A DNA stretch of 46,889 nucleotides from Afifella pfennigii DSM 17143 (GTDB taxonomy: Bacteria > Pseudomonadota > Alphaproteobacteria > Rhizobiales > Afifellaceae). The notes under the pieces were generated by a model. It saw only the letters and a list, made by a program, of their open reading frames with translations. It made no database searches and had not been told where the DNA came from. Position numbers and translations under genes: made by a program. Positions 26,091-35,066 of this stretch are shown here, in pieces. The first letter of the stretch is position 1; each line of letters opens with the position of its first letter. Location of the stretch: positions 1 to 46,889 of the forward strand of contig NZ_JHZK01000029.1 of assembly GCF_000688515.1 (NCBI RefSeq), in the 5' to 3' direction.

Positions 26091-26879
26091 ATGTCACTGG
26101 AAAACAAGGTCGCCATCGTTACCGGCGGGGCGCGCGGAATTGGGCTGGCCATCGCCGAGCGCTTCGTCTCCGACGGGGCAAGGGTGGTCATCGCCGATAT
26201 CGACGACGATGCCGGCAGCGACGCGGCCGAGCGGCTCGGCGATCTGGGGCCGGTGCGCTTTATCCATTGCGATGTCGGCGAGAAGCTCGCCGTGCGCAAT
26301 CTGCTTGCCTCGGCGGTCGACGCCTTCGGCGATATCGACATCCTCGTCAACAACGCCGGCGTCGTGCATGCCGGCGACTTTCTGGAGATTTCGGAAGAGG
26401 ATTTCGAGCGCGTCCTGTGCGTCAACCTGAAGGGCGCCTTTCTCGTCGCCCAGGCGGTGGCGCGGCGCATGGTCAAGCAGATCGATAATGGCGGCGCGCC
26501 CGGCGTCATCATCAATATGAGCTCGGTCAACGCCGTCTTCGCCATCGCCAACCAGGTGCCCTATTCGGTCTCCAAGGGCGGCATGAACCAATTGACCAAG
26601 GTGATGGCACTGTCGCTGGCCCCGCACGGCATCCGCGTCAACGGCATCGGGCCGGGATCCATCATGACCGACATCCTGGCGGCGGTCGCCAACGACGAGG
26701 CGGCGAGAAAGCGCATCCTGTCGCGCACGCCACTCGGGCGGATCGGCCAGCCCTCCGAAATCGCCGGCGTCGCCGCCTTCCTCGCCTCCGACGACGCCAG
26801 CTACATGACCGGCCAGACCGTCTATGTCGACGGCGGCCGGCTGCCGCTCAATTACACGGTGCCGGTGAGAGAAGATTAG
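26091..26879 (+). CDS. Short-chain dehydrogenase/reductase
   Basis: A 262-residue classical SDR beginning [20 protein letters not shown], with NNAGVV near residue 87, catalytic Ser in NMSSVNA, Tyr158-Lys162 (YSVSK), and [10 protein letters not shown]. It oxidises or reduces a sugar or other alcohol with NAD(P); the substrate is not identifiable. I use the ATG at 26091, eight bases after GGGGAGG, rather than a GTG eight codons earlier. It is separate from the preceding SDR by 146 bp, so it may have its own promoter. Confidence 0.82.
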   Translation: MSLENKVAIVTGGARGIGLAIAERFVSDGARVVIADIDDDAGSDAAERLGDLGPVRFIHCDVGEKLAVRNLLASAVDAFGDIDILVNNAGVVHAGDFLEISEEDFERVLCVNLKGAFLVAQAVARRMVKQIDNGGAPGVIINMSSVNAVFAIANQVPYSVSKGGMNQLTKVMALSLAPHGIRVNGIGPGSIMTDILAAVANDEAARKRILSRTPLGRIGQPSEIAGVAAFLASDDASYMTGQTVYVDGGRLPLNYTVPVRED

Positions 26880-26916
26880 GCGCCTGCCGGCACCTTGTTT
26901 CCGGTATGTTTCCGGC

Positions 26917-27450
26917 ATGCGCCAGGCGATTCGCATCATCGGCATCGATCCGGGCCTCCGCCGCACCGGCTGGGGGGTGGTGGAGAGCGAGGGCCCGCGC
27001 CTCGTCTTCGTCGCCTCCGGCACGGTGCGCTCCAGCGAGAGCCTGTCCCTGGCGGAAAGGCTGGCGGAGCTCCATGAGGGCCTGAGCGAGGTGGTCGCCC
27101 GCCACCTGCCGGGGGAGGCCGCGGTGGAGGCGACCTTCGTGAACCGCGACGCGTCTGCGACGCTCAAGCTCGGCCAGGCGCGCGGCATCGCGCTGCTCGT
27201 GCCGGCACAGGCGGGACTCATGGTCGCCGAATACGCGCCCAACATGGTGAAGAAATCCGTCGTCGGGGCGGGCCATGCCGACAAAAAGCAGATCCGCGCC
27301 ATGGTCTCCGTGCTCATGCCGCGGGCGCGCTTCGACAGCGACGACGCCGCCGACGCGCTCGCCATCGCCGTCTGCCACGCCCATCACCGCGGCAGTGCGC
27401 AGGTCGCGGCCGCGGCGATACCTGAGAGCTTCAGAAGCGTTATCGGGTAG
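26917..27450 (+). CDS. ruvC: Crossover junction endodeoxyribonuclease RuvC
   Basis: RuvC cuts Holliday junctions held by RuvAB. The 177-residue protein has the RNase-H-like active site: Asp11 in [14 protein letters not shown], Glu71 in AAVEATFVN, and Asp143/Asp146 in [17 protein letters not shown]. It is upstream of ruvA but separated from it by a toxin-antitoxin pair (27507-28180), whereas ruvC and ruvA are directly adjacent in most alphaproteobacteria. The ATG at 26917 is consistent with family length. Confidence 0.96.
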   Translation: MRQAIRIIGIDPGLRRTGWGVVESEGPRLVFVASGTVRSSESLSLAERLAELHEGLSEVVARHLPGEAAVEATFVNRDASATLKLGQARGIALLVPAQAGLMVAEYAPNMVKKSVVGAGHADKKQIRAMVSVLMPRARFDSDDAADALAIAVCHAHHRGSAQVAAAAIPESFRSVIG

Positions 27451-27460
27451 CTCTGCAATC

Positions 27461-27489
27461 TTGTTTTTGTTTGTGTAATGTTCTATTCT
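27461..27489 (+). promoter_or_regulatory. Promoter of the toxin-antitoxin pair
   Basis: TTGTTT (27461-27466) and TATTCT (27484-27489) are separated by exactly 17 bp. The stretch is AT-rich compared with its surroundings and begins 10 bp after the ruvC stop. The -10 element overlaps the left arm of the palindromic operator. Confidence 0.55.
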
Positions 27490-27508
27490 TACCAGAAGAG
27501 GTAAGAAT
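27485..27508. promoter_or_regulatory. Palindromic operator of the toxin-antitoxin pair
   Basis: ATTCTTACC (27485-27493) and GGTAAGAAT (27500-27508) are perfect 9-bp inverted arms with a 6-base spacer. The site overlaps the -10 hexamer and the antitoxin start codon, as expected for autorepression by the AbrB-type antitoxin dimer. Confidence 0.65.
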
Positions 27509-27767
27509 GCGAAAAAGTGCTACGACGCTCACTGCAAAGGGGCAGGTCACCATCCCGAAGGCAATCCGGGATCGTCGTGGTATGGCTGTCGGGACGAGGT
27601 TCGAGGTCAGCGAGCGCGGGGAGGAGATTGTCCTGCGCCGAGCTGCGTCGGTGGCGGCGGCGAAGGGAGACGATCCGGAGTTCGACGCTTATCTGGAACG
27701 GGTTCGTGGCACGCTGCGGCTCGGCATGAGCACGGACGCCTTCATGGAGCTCTTGCGCGGCGAATGA
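27507..27767 (+). CDS. vapB: AbrB/SpoVT-type antitoxin (VapB-like)
   Basis: An 86-residue antitoxin with an N-terminal swapped-hairpin AbrB DNA-binding domain (MRKSATTLTAKGQVTIPKAI, RDRRGMAVGTRFEV) and a C-terminal toxin-wrapping tail (FDAYLERVRGTLRLGMSTDA). It neutralises the downstream PIN toxin and should repress the operon through the palindrome at 27485-27508. The ATG at 27507 lies five bases after GAGG; the open frame starting at 27471 would run through the operator. It overlaps vapC by 4 bp. Its leader is more AT-rich than the surroundings, a sign of acquisition. Confidence 0.85.
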   Translation: MRKSATTLTAKGQVTIPKAIRDRRGMAVGTRFEVSERGEEIVLRRAASVAAAKGDDPEFDAYLERVRGTLRLGMSTDAFMELLRGE

Positions 27768-28180
27768 CCGATACGCTGGTCGACGCGAATGTTCTCATCG
27801 ACGTCCTGCATGAAGATCACGATTGGGCTTTCTGGTCGCAGAGGCAGCTTCGCGAGGGTCGGCGGCGGGGCCAATTGCTGATCAATCCGATCGTCTATGC
27901 GGAGGTTTCGTGCGGCTATGCCAGTCAGCGGCTCGTGGATCGTGCACTCAGCCCGGCGATCTTTCGGCGCGAGGCGCTGCCCTGGGACGCAGCGTTTGCC
28001 GCTGGGCACGCTTTCTTGAGCTATCGTCAAGCTGGCGGGACGAGGCGGTCGCCGCTGCCCGACTTCTATATCGGAGCGCATGCCGATCTCGGTGGATATG
28101 TCCTCCTGACACGTGATCCGGCCCGCTATCGGCGGTATTTCCCTCTTCTGAGGATTGTCTCACCGGATACCGATCCGTGA
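27764..28180 (+). CDS. vapC: PIN-domain ribonuclease toxin (VapC-like)
   Basis: A 138-residue PIN-domain protein with the acidic active site: Asp7 ([12 protein letters not shown]), Glu47 ([10 protein letters not shown]), Asp100 ([11 protein letters not shown]) and Asp118 ([14 protein letters not shown]). VapC toxins cleave tRNA or rRNA and stop translation until inhibited by VapB. The start overlaps the vapB stop (ATGA). The gene ends only 13 bp before ruvA, so ruvA-ruvB may be transcribed from the toxin-antitoxin promoter. All catalytic residues are intact, so it is not obviously a pseudogene. Confidence 0.87.
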   Translation: MTDTLVDANVLIDVLHEDHDWAFWSQRQLREGRRRGQLLINPIVYAEVSCGYASQRLVDRALSPAIFRREALPWDAAFAAGHAFLSYRQAGGTRRSPLPDFYIGAHADLGGYVLLTRDPARYRRYFPLLRIVSPDTDP

Positions 28181-28193
28181 GCGGGGCGCGAGC

Positions 28194-28820
28194 ATGATCG
28201 GCAAGCTGAAGGGCCTCATCGATTCCTATGGGCCCGATTGGGTGATCGTCGATTGCAACGGCGTCGGCTATGTCGTGCATTGCTCCACCCAGACGCTGCA
28301 AGCGCTGCCGGCGCCCGGCGAGGCGGCGACGGTCGCCATCGAGACCTATGTGCGCGAGGATCAGATTCGCCTCTTCGGCTTCGCTTCCGACCTTGAGCGC
28401 GAATGGTTCCGGCTGCTGAACTCCGTGCAGGGGGTGGGCACGCGCATGGCGCTGGGCATTCTCGGCGTCTTGAAGCCGGCCGAGCTCGCTTCCGCCATCG
28501 CCCTGCAGGACAAGGCGATGATCGCCCGGGCACCCGGCGTCGGGCCTAAGCTCGCCGGGCGCGTCTGCGCCGAATTGAAGGACAAGGCGCCTGTGCTTTC
28601 CGGCGACCTCGGCGGCGATCCGGCCGTTGCCCGCCTGCAGGCGGAGCTCGGCGAGAAGGCGGCGCCGCAGCCGGCGGCCGATGCGGTTTCGGCGCTCGTC
28701 AATCTCGGCTATGCGCAGATGCAGGCCTCCGCCGCCGTCGCCAAGGCGATGCGCGAGGCGGGCGAGGGGGCCGAGACGGCGAAGCTGATCCGGCTGGGAC
28801 TGAAGGAGCTGTCGCAGTGA
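28194..28820 (+). CDS. ruvA: Holliday junction branch migration protein RuvA
   Basis: RuvA binds the four-way junction and loads RuvB. The 208-residue protein begins [20 protein letters not shown] and has an OB-fold domain, two helix-hairpin-helix repeats ([31 protein letters not shown]) and a C-terminal RuvB-contacting three-helix domain ([20 protein letters not shown]). The ATG at 28194 follows a weak GAGCGGGG. It is downstream of vapC by 13 bp and overlaps ruvB by 4 bp. Confidence 0.96.
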   Translation: MIGKLKGLIDSYGPDWVIVDCNGVGYVVHCSTQTLQALPAPGEAATVAIETYVREDQIRLFGFASDLEREWFRLLNSVQGVGTRMALGILGVLKPAELASAIALQDKAMIARAPGVGPKLAGRVCAELKDKAPVLSGDLGGDPAVARLQAELGEKAAPQPAADAVSALVNLGYAQMQASAAVAKAMREAGEGAETAKLIRLGLKELSQ

Positions 28821-29863
28821 GCGCGGAGCGCCTGATATCGGGCGACATCAAGCGGGAGGACGAGGAGGATGCCTCCTTCCGGCCCGAAAGGCTCGCCGAT
28901 TTCGTCGGCCAGGAGAAGGCGCGGGCGAACCTGAAGGTCTTCATCGAGGCGGCGAAGGCGCGCGGGGAGGCGCTCGACCACGTCCTCTTCGTCGGTCCGC
29001 CGGGCCTCGGCAAGACGACGCTGGCGCAGATCGTGGCGCGCGAGCTCGGCGTCAATTTCCGCGCCACCTCCGGGCCGGTGATTGCCAAGGCGGGCGATCT
29101 TGCCGCGTTGCTCACCAATCTGGAGGAGCGCGATGTCCTGTTCATCGACGAGATCCACCGGCTGAGCCCGGCGGTGGAGGAAATCCTCTATCCGGCGATG
29201 GAGGATTTCCAGCTCGACCTCATCATCGGCGAGGGTCCGGCGGCGCGCTCCGTCAGGATCGACCTTGCCCCCTTCACCCTCGTCGGGGCAACGACGCGGC
29301 TCGGACTCTTGACGACGCCGCTGCGCGACCGGTTCGGCATTCCGGTGCGGCTCGACTTTTACTCCGATGCGGAGCTGGAGCGGATCGTGCGGCGTGGGGC
29401 GCGCATTCTCGGCGTGCCGGTCTCCGACGACGGGGCGGTGGAGATCGCCCGGCGGGCGCGCGGCACGCCGCGGGTGGCCGGCAGGCTGCTGCGGCGCGTG
29501 CGCGACTTCGCCGCCGTCGACGGGGCGAGCCGCATCGAAAGCGCGCTCGCCGACAAGGCGCTTCTGGCGCTGGAGGTGGACGTGGCCGGGCTCGACGCCC
29601 TCGACCGGCGCTATCTTGCCATGATCGCGGAGAATTTCGGCGGCGGGCCGGTCGGCATCGAGACCATTTCGGCGGCGCTCTCGGAGCCGCGCGATGCCAT
29701 TGAGGATATCGTGGAGCCCTTCCTCATCCAGAAGGGCTTCGTGCAGCGCACCCCGCGCGGGCGGCTGTTGGCGCCGAAGGCTTTTACCCATCTCGGCCTT
29801 GCCGCGCCCCCGCCCGACAAGGCGGCGCAGATGGGGCTCTTCGCCGGAGGCGACGATGCCTGA
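28817..29863 (+). CDS. ruvB: Holliday junction branch migration ATPase RuvB
   Basis: RuvB is the hexameric AAA+ motor that drives branch migration. The 348-residue protein contains Walker [10 protein letters not shown], Walker [10 protein letters not shown], sensor 1 in LVGATTRLG, the arginine finger region [14 protein letters not shown] and a C-terminal winged helix ([20 protein letters not shown]). The start is a GTG overlapping the ruvA stop by 4 bp. The stop overlaps ybgC by 8 bp. Confidence 0.97.
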   Translation: MSAERLISGDIKREDEEDASFRPERLADFVGQEKARANLKVFIEAAKARGEALDHVLFVGPPGLGKTTLAQIVARELGVNFRATSGPVIAKAGDLAALLTNLEERDVLFIDEIHRLSPAVEEILYPAMEDFQLDLIIGEGPAARSVRIDLAPFTLVGATTRLGLLTTPLRDRFGIPVRLDFYSDAELERIVRRGARILGVPVSDDGAVEIARRARGTPRVAGRLLRRVRDFAAVDGASRIESALADKALLALEVDVAGLDALDRRYLAMIAENFGGGPVGIETISAALSEPRDAIEDIVEPFLIQKGFVQRTPRGRLLAPKAFTHLGLAAPPPDKAAQMGLFAGGDDA

Positions 29864-30296
29864 GGCACCGGACGGGCTGTCGGGAAGGCTCGAAGATGGC
29901 GGGCACGTCCTCTTCCAGCGCATCTATTTCGAGGACACCGATTTCTCCGGCCTCGTCTACCACGCACGCTACCTGCATTTCCTGGAGAGGGGCCGCTCGG
30001 ACTACTTGAGGCTGCTCGGCATTCATCATCGCGAATTGGCGCAGGAAGGCCTCGCCTTCACCGTGCGGCGTATGGAGATCGCCTTCGACAGGCCGGCGCA
30101 TATCGACGACGTGTTGCGGATTGTAACGCGTAGCGAGAAGACGGGCGGGGCGCGCCTCGTTCTGGCGCAGGAAATCTGGCGGGAGGCGGAACGGCTCACG
30201 GTGGCACGGGTGGAGGTTGCGCTGATCGATGCAGCCGGACGGCCGCGGCGCCTGCCGCCTGCCGTCAGCTGCGCCTTCTCGCAGGTGTCGAGCTGA
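29856..30296 (+). CDS. ybgC: Tol-Pal-associated acyl-CoA thioesterase YbgC
   Basis: A 146-residue single hot-dog-fold thioesterase. The active-site segment is [20 protein letters not shown], with the catalytic Asp in T-D-F-S-G-x-V-Y-H, followed by ERGRSDYLR. YbgC hydrolyses short acyl-CoA thioesters and is genetically linked to the Tol-Pal genes, as here, though its role in them is unclear. The ATG at 29856 overlaps ruvB by 8 bp, so it ends the ruv operon. A convergent small gene begins 3 bp past its stop. Confidence 0.92.
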   Translation: MPEAPDGLSGRLEDGGHVLFQRIYFEDTDFSGLVYHARYLHFLERGRSDYLRLLGIHHRELAQEGLAFTVRRMEIAFDRPAHIDDVLRIVTRSEKTGGARLVLAQEIWREAERLTVARVEVALIDAAGRPRRLPPAVSCAFSQVSS

Positions 30297-30298
30297 GA

Positions 30299-30409
30299 TC
30301 AGACGGCGAAGGCGGCGACAACGATGAGAAACAGGCCGGCCGCCAAGCCGCCAGCCACCAGGAAATCCGTCCAGTTGCCATCATCCGGGCCGGGGTGAAA
30401 AGCGTACAT
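30299..30409 (-). CDS. Small membrane protein, 36 residues
   Basis: A short frame reading MYAFHPGPDDGNWTDFLVAG, then a hydrophobic GLAAGLFLIVVAAFAV tail. It has a soluble ~14-residue N-terminus followed by one transmembrane segment reaching the C-terminus. GAGGA sits four bases before the ATG at 30409, a good ribosome site. It converges with ybgC with 2 bp between the stop codons. It resembles the many tiny membrane proteins near respiratory and envelope genes, but I do not recognise the family. It could be a spurious frame. Confidence 0.5.
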   Translation of the reverse strand: MYAFHPGPDDGNWTDFLVAGGLAAGLFLIVVAAFAV

Positions 30410-30529
30410 GACATCCTCATTCGGGGCGCTGCTCATGCTGGCGCGAGTTCGCAGTTACAACGCCATTGGAGTCATCAGGTTCCGCAGCTTTGTGAAGCTT
30501 TTTTGGCAACGACTTACCGTTTCCTCCTG

Positions 30530-30544
30530 GTAACGCTTCGTTAA
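30530..30544. promoter_or_regulatory. Near-consensus CtrA-type box upstream of tolQ
   Basis: GTAA (30530-30533), seven bases (CGCTTCG), TTAA (30541-30544): one mismatch to TTAA-N7-TTAA, 118 bp before the tolQ ATG. A -10-like TCTCAT (30556-30561) follows after an 11-base gap, the same gap seen after the 12852-12866 box. The remaining tolQ leader (30410-30662) contains only a weak 5-bp hairpin before a T-run at 30486-30504. Confidence 0.35.
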
Positions 30545-30662
30545 CCCTGTTGCTCTCTCATTCAGTGCGGCGCGTTCTTCGGTTCGCAAGGCCGGGAAGT
30601 CGCGCTTTGGTCACATTCGGCGGTCAAGAGCCGCCGAGATCGAACAAGAGCGATCTCATTCC

Positions 30663-31376
30663 ATGGATCAAGTTGCCCAGACAGCGCTCGCCGCTCCGGC
30701 GGGAAGCTTTTCTTTGCTCTCGCTATTTTGGCAGGCGCATATCGTCGTGAAGCTGGTGATGCTCGGCCTGATCGGCGCGTCGATCTGGTGCTGGGCGATC
30801 ATCGTCGACAAATGGCTGCTCTATGCGCGGCTGAAACGACAGCTCGACCGCTTCGAGGAGACCTTCTGGTCGGGCGCCTCGCTGGAGAACCTCTACGCCC
30901 AGGTCTCCCAGCGCGAGGCGCACGGCATGGCTGCCCTCTTCGTGGCGGCGATGAAGGAATGGAAGCGCACCTATGAGAGTGGGGGCAAGTCGCTCGCCGG
31001 CCTTGCCCAGCGCATCGACCGGGTGATGGATGTCACTCTGGCGCGCGAGGTCGATCGGCTGGAGCGCCGGCTCCTGGTGCTGGCGACGGTCGGTTCGGCG
31101 GCGCCCTTCATCGGCCTCTTCGGCACGGTCTGGGGGATCATGAACTCCTTCCAGGCGATCGCCGCATCCAAGAACACCAATCTCGCCGTCGTCGCGCCCG
31201 GTATCGCCGAGGCGCTCCTGGCGACGGCCTTCGGACTGCTGGCCGCCATCCCGGCAGTGATGTTCTACAACAAGTTCGCCAGCCAGGTGTCGCGCCTTTC
31301 CACCCGCATGGAGGGCTTTGCCGACGAGTTCGCGGCGATCCTGTCGCGCCAGATCGACGAGCGGAGGGGCGCCTGA
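30663..31376 (+). CDS. tolQ: TolQ, proton-channel subunit of the Tol-Pal system
   Basis: TolQ and TolR form the inner-membrane motor that energises TolA during outer-membrane constriction at division. The 237-residue protein has a first membrane helix near residues 26-48 (IVVKLVMLGLIGASIWCWAI) and helices 2-3 in LLVLATVGSAAPFIGLFGTV and IAEALLATAFGLLAAIPAVM, with a large cytoplasmic loop between. The TAFGLLAAIPAVM stretch lines the channel. The stop overlaps the tolR start by 1 bp. It is first in the tolQRAB group. Confidence 0.95.
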   Translation: MDQVAQTALAAPAGSFSLLSLFWQAHIVVKLVMLGLIGASIWCWAIIVDKWLLYARLKRQLDRFEETFWSGASLENLYAQVSQREAHGMAALFVAAMKEWKRTYESGGKSLAGLAQRIDRVMDVTLAREVDRLERRLLVLATVGSAAPFIGLFGTVWGIMNSFQAIAASKNTNLAVVAPGIAEALLATAFGLLAAIPAVMFYNKFASQVSRLSTRMEGFADEFAAILSRQIDERRGA

Positions 31377-31825
31377 TGGCGGGCGGCATGATCGCGCCGA
31401 CGCGCGGCGGCGGCCGGCACCGTATCCGCCGCCGGCACGCGCCGATGGCGGAGATCAACGTCACGCCCTTCGTCGACGTGATGCTGGTGCTGCTCATCAT
31501 CTTCATGGTGGCGGCGCCGCTGTTGACGGTGGGCGTGCCCATCGATCTGCCGGAGACGCAGGCGAAGGCTCTCAACGCCGACACCGAGCCGATCACCGTC
31601 TCCGTCGCCGCCGACGGCAAGATCTTCCTGCAGGAGGCGGAGGTGACGCCGGAGCAATTGGTGACGACGCTTCAGGCCATCGCCCAGAACGGGCTCAACG
31701 AGCGCATCTATGTGCGCGGCGACCGCATGGCCGACTACGGCACCATCATGCGCGTGATGGGCCGGCTCAACGCCGCCGGATATCGGCGCATCGGCCTGGT
31801 CACGCTGGAAGAGACCAACGGGTAG
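31376..31825 (+). CDS. tolR: TolR, Tol-Pal motor subunit
   Basis: TolR is anchored by one helix (EINVTPFVDVMLVLLIIFMV) in which Asp34 carries protons through the TolQ channel. The periplasmic domain (residues ~55-149) contains the ExbD/TolR fold, with PITVSVAADGKIFLQEAEVT and a final RRIGLVTLE strand. The 149-residue length is normal. The start codon overlaps the tolQ stop (TGATG). The basic N-terminus (RHRIRRRHAP) gives inside-positive topology. Confidence 0.95.
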   Translation: MAGGMIAPTRGGGRHRIRRRHAPMAEINVTPFVDVMLVLLIIFMVAAPLLTVGVPIDLPETQAKALNADTEPITVSVAADGKIFLQEAEVTPEQLVTTLQAIAQNGLNERIYVRGDRMADYGTIMRVMGRLNAAGYRRIGLVTLEETNG

Positions 31826-31827
31826 CG

Positions 31828-32811
31828 ATGCGTGTCGGTCTCAGCGTCTCCCTCATCGGCCACCTGGCGCTCGTCTCGCTCGGCTTCTTCGCGTTTCCGG
31901 ACGCCAAGCCCTTCACGGTCGACGATATCGAGGCGCTGCCGGTCGATCTGGTGCCGATCGACGAGGTGACGGATCTGCGTGCCGGCTCCAAGCAGGCCGA
32001 GCCGCAGCCGGATGAGACGCCGCAGCCCAAGCCCCAAACGCTCGCCGAAGTGCCAGAGCCGAAGCCCGCCGAAGAACCGGCCGAAAAGCCGGTGGAGGCG
32101 GCGCAGGAGCCGGCCCCCGCACCGGCGCCCAAGCCGGCGCAGGAGCCGCAGCGCGAGGAGGAGGTCGCCGCGCTGAGGCCCGAACCGGAGCCGGAACCGG
32201 CGCCCGAGCCGGAACCGCAGCCGGAAAAAGCACCGGAAGCGGCCGCGACCCCGGAGGCGCCGGCACTGGCCGCGCTGCCGAAGAGCCGGCCGACGCCGCC
32301 CAAGGATGTGCGCCCGCCGAAGCCGGCGGAGGCGCCGGCCGAGCCGCGGCGCACGGTGGCTCAGAGCCAGGAGCAAGAGCGCGATTTCAGCCCCGACGAC
32401 ATCGCCGCGCTGCTCAACAAGCAGGAGCCGCGCGGCGGCGGAGACCCCAATCCCGAGCCGGAGCCGCAGACCTTCGGGGCGCGCGAGGGCAGCACGGACG
32501 CGGCGATGACACAGAGCGAGATCGAGGCCTTGAAGGCACGGCTCTATCAGTGCTGGAATCCGCCTATCGGCGTGCGGCAGGCGGGCAATCTGCGCGTCAC
32601 CATCGCCATCCGCCTGGAGCCGGATGGCCGTCTCGCCGCCCCGCCCTCGCCGGTCGGGCTCGGCTTCGACCCGCTTTCCACCATTGCGGCGGAGAGTGCC
32701 ATCCGGGCCGTGCAGCTATGTGCGCCCTATGACATGCTTCCGCCGGAAAAATACAGCCTATGGCGGGAGATCGAGTTCACCTTCGATCCGAGCGAGATGC
32801 TCGGCGGCTAG
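31828..32811 (+). CDS. tolA: TolA, Tol-Pal energy transducer
   Basis: TolA spans the periplasm and links TolQR to TolB and Pal. The 327-residue protein has one N-terminal helix with the TolA/TonB-type motif [14 protein letters not shown], then a long Pro/Glu/Ala-rich rod (about residues 50-190, with repeats of EPEPEP type). A C-terminal TonB/TolA domain follows: [19 protein letters not shown], then [20 protein letters not shown]. Sequence in the rod is low-complexity and probably variable. It starts 2 bp after the tolR stop. The call rests on position and the C-terminal domain. Confidence 0.88.
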   Translation: MRVGLSVSLIGHLALVSLGFFAFPDAKPFTVDDIEALPVDLVPIDEVTDLRAGSKQAEPQPDETPQPKPQTLAEVPEPKPAEEPAEKPVEAAQEPAPAPAPKPAQEPQREEEVAALRPEPEPEPAPEPEPQPEKAPEAAATPEAPALAALPKSRPTPPKDVRPPKPAEAPAEPRRTVAQSQEQERDFSPDDIAALLNKQEPRGGGDPNPEPEPQTFGAREGSTDAAMTQSEIEALKARLYQCWNPPIGVRQAGNLRVTIAIRLEPDGRLAAPPSPVGLGFDPLSTIAAESAIRAVQLCAPYDMLPPEKYSLWREIEFTFDPSEMLGG

Positions 32812-32848
32812 GTCCACACGACCGGAATTTCACGGAGCTATTCTGCTT

Positions 32849-34183
32849 ATGTCCTTTGCCCGTCACCTGAAAGGCCCGGCCTTGCCGCTCCTGGCCGTGC
32901 TGGCGTTGTCGCTGGTGGCGTTCGCCAGCAGTGCGACGGCGCAGCTGCGCGTTGACATTACCCGCGGCACCATCCAGCCGATGCCGATCGCCATCCCGCC
33001 CTTCGTCGGCGCGAGCGGCCAGGTGGAGGAGCTGTCGAAAAACATCTCCGACGTCATCACCGCCGATCTGAGGCGCTCCGGCCTGTTCGCGCCGGTCGAC
33101 CCAGCGGCCTTCATCGAGCCGGTGATCCCGCCGAACGTGACGCCGAACTTCGCCAATTGGCGGCCTCTCAACGCCCAGGCACTGGTTTCCGGGCGCGTGG
33201 CGCCAACGCCGGACGGGCGCGTCCAGGCGGAGTTCCGTCTGTGGGACATCTTCGCCGGCCAGCAGCTGACCGGCCAGCAATTCGTGGCGAGCGCGGACAA
33301 TTGGCGGCGCGTGGCGCATATCATCGCCGACGCCATCTATGAGCGGCTGACCGGCGAGAAGGGTTATTTCGACACCCGCATCGTCTTCGTCGACGAGAGC
33401 GGGCCGAAGGATGCACGCGTCAAGCGCCTGGCGCTGATGGATCAGGACGGGGCGAATGTGCGCTACCTCACCAGCGGCCAGGACCTGGTGCTGACGCCGC
33501 GCTTCTCGCCCTCGCGCCAGGAAATCACCTATGCGGCGCTGTCGGGCGATCAATGGCAGGTTTATCTCCTCAACACGGAGAACGGCCAGCGCGAGAAGAT
33601 CGGCAATTTCTCCAATATGACCTTCTCGCCGCGCTTCTCGCCGGACGGGCAGAAGGTGGTGATGTCGCTCGCGCAAGGGGGCAATTCCAACATCTATCTG
33701 CTCGACCTCAGGACTCGGCAGATGACGCGGCTTACCGATTCGCCCTCCATCGACACGGCGCCCTCCTTTTCGCCGGACGGGCGGCGCATCGTGTTTGAAT
33801 CCGACCGCGGCGGCAGTCAGCAACTTTACGTGATGAGCGCGGAGGGTGGGCAGGCGCAGCGCATCTCCTTCGGCGAGGGCCGCTATGCCACCCCGGTCTG
33901 GTCGCCGCGGGGCGATGCCATTGCCTTCACCAAGCAAGGTGGCGGGCGCTTCGCCATCGGCGTGATGGCGCCGGACGGTTCCGCCGAACGCATCATCACG
34001 GAGGGCTTCCACAACGAGGGCCCCACCTGGGCGCCCAACGGAAGGGTGCTGATGTTCTTTCGCGATCAGCCGGGAAGCGGCGGACCGCAGCTCTACTCGG
34101 TCGATATCACCGGCTATAACGAGCAGCGCGTGCCTACGCCGAACTTCGCTTCCGATCCGGCCTGGAGCCCGCCGCTCGACTGA
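32849..34183 (+). CDS. tolB: TolB, periplasmic Tol-Pal beta-propeller
   Basis: The 444-residue protein has a signal peptide (residues 1-31, cleavage after SSATA) and an N-terminal alpha/beta domain ([20 protein letters not shown]). A C-terminal six-bladed propeller has repeated FSPDG-type blade motifs: [41 protein letters not shown] and [14 protein letters not shown]. TolB binds Pal and TolA. It follows tolA by 37 bp. I take the ATG at 32849, which gives a standard export signal; the open frame upstream is inside tolA. Confidence 0.95.
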   Translation: MSFARHLKGPALPLLAVLALSLVAFASSATAQLRVDITRGTIQPMPIAIPPFVGASGQVEELSKNISDVITADLRRSGLFAPVDPAAFIEPVIPPNVTPNFANWRPLNAQALVSGRVAPTPDGRVQAEFRLWDIFAGQQLTGQQFVASADNWRRVAHIIADAIYERLTGEKGYFDTRIVFVDESGPKDARVKRLALMDQDGANVRYLTSGQDLVLTPRFSPSRQEITYAALSGDQWQVYLLNTENGQREKIGNFSNMTFSPRFSPDGQKVVMSLAQGGNSNIYLLDLRTRQMTRLTDSPSIDTAPSFSPDGRRIVFESDRGGSQQLYVMSAEGGQAQRISFGEGRYATPVWSPRGDAIAFTKQGGGRFAIGVMAPDGSAERIITEGFHNEGPTWAPNGRVLMFFRDQPGSGGPQLYSVDITGYNEQRVPTPNFASDPAWSPPLD

Positions 34184-34437
34184 CGGGCGATCGCTGATCG
34201 CGGTAGGCCCGGGCGGCATGGGTGGCGCGGCTGCAACGCGGCAAAAGAAGCGCAGGGAGCCGGGCGTGGGTCGCCAAGCTTCCGCCGCATTCGGCTCGCA
34301 TCGCTCGCCGCAGGCAACGGGGCGCCGGTCTCGCCGGACCCTCAGCAATTCACAACGGGTTAACCATCCCTCTTGACCCATTCGTAACCCTAACCGGGTA
34401 TTGACCCCGGACAGCCTCATTTCAGGAGCTAGCGGCG

Positions 34438-34929
34438 ATGACCTCTCGCCTGAACTTTCGCGTTCTCCTTACCGCGCTCGGCATGGCGGTGGTTCTCACA
34501 GCGGCCGGCTGCGCCAATCAGCAAAAGGCGGTCGATCTCGCCAGCGCCGGGGCGGCGACGCCCGGCAGCCCGCAAGACTTTCAGGTGAATGTCGGCGACC
34601 GCGTCTTCTTCACCGTCGATTCCTCTTCGCTGACGCCGGAGGCGCGCGCCACGCTCGACCGCCAGGCGGCCTGGCTCGGTCAGTATCCGAGCTACCAGGT
34701 CACCGTCGAAGGCCATGCCGACGAGCGCGGCACGCGCGAATACAACCTCGCCCTCGGCGCCCGGCGCGCGGCGGCGACGCGCGATTATCTCGCTTCGCGC
34801 GGCGTCAATCCCTCGCGCATGCGGACCATCTCCTACGGCAAGGAAAGGCCGGTGGCGGTCTGTGATGATCCCTCCTGCTGGAACCAGAACCGGCGCGCCG
34901 TCACCGTGGTGAGCGGCGCCGGCGCATAA
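34438..34929 (+). CDS. pal: Pal, peptidoglycan-associated lipoprotein
   Basis: Pal anchors the outer membrane to peptidoglycan through an OmpA-like domain. The 163-residue precursor has a lipobox LTAAGC with lipidated Cys25, and an OmpA domain (about 55-163) with VFFTVDSSSLTPEARATLD, VEGHADERGTREYNLALGAR and QNRRAVTVV. The Asp and Arg residues that bind diaminopimelate are in the HADERG and NLALGARRA blocks. It lies 254 bp after tolB and is followed by a strong terminator. Confidence 0.95.
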   Translation: MTSRLNFRVLLTALGMAVVLTAAGCANQQKAVDLASAGAATPGSPQDFQVNVGDRVFFTVDSSSLTPEARATLDRQAAWLGQYPSYQVTVEGHADERGTREYNLALGARRAAATRDYLASRGVNPSRMRTISYGKERPVAVCDDPSCWNQNRRAVTVVSGAGA

Positions 34930-34956
34930 CCGTCGCCGGGGCGCAACACAGAACGC

Positions 34957-34983
34957 AAAAGGCGGCCCCGGCCGCCTTTTCTT
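34957..34983 (+). terminator. Rho-independent terminator after pal
   Basis: AAAAGGCGGC (34957-34966) and GCCGCCTTTT (34971-34980) form a perfect 10-bp stem with loop CCCG. It starts 28 bp after the pal stop and ends the Tol-Pal transcript. Confidence 0.8.
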
Positions 34984-35066
34984 GTTGCTGCCAGAGCTTC
35001 GTCGAAGTTTAGCCCGATTGATCTGGAGGTGGTGCGCCATCCTCAGATCATGCTAGCGACGATGCC

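Noticed and set aside
30486-30504. Terminator-like hairpin AGCTT-TGTG-AAGCT followed by T-run before tolQ
   Set aside because: Only a 5-bp stem with two GC pairs, probably too weak; ybgC may still end here, but I do not call it.
32777-34420. 547-codon minus-strand frame opposite tolB
   Set aside because: Antisense to TolB with its intact propeller repeats; no ribosome site or domain.
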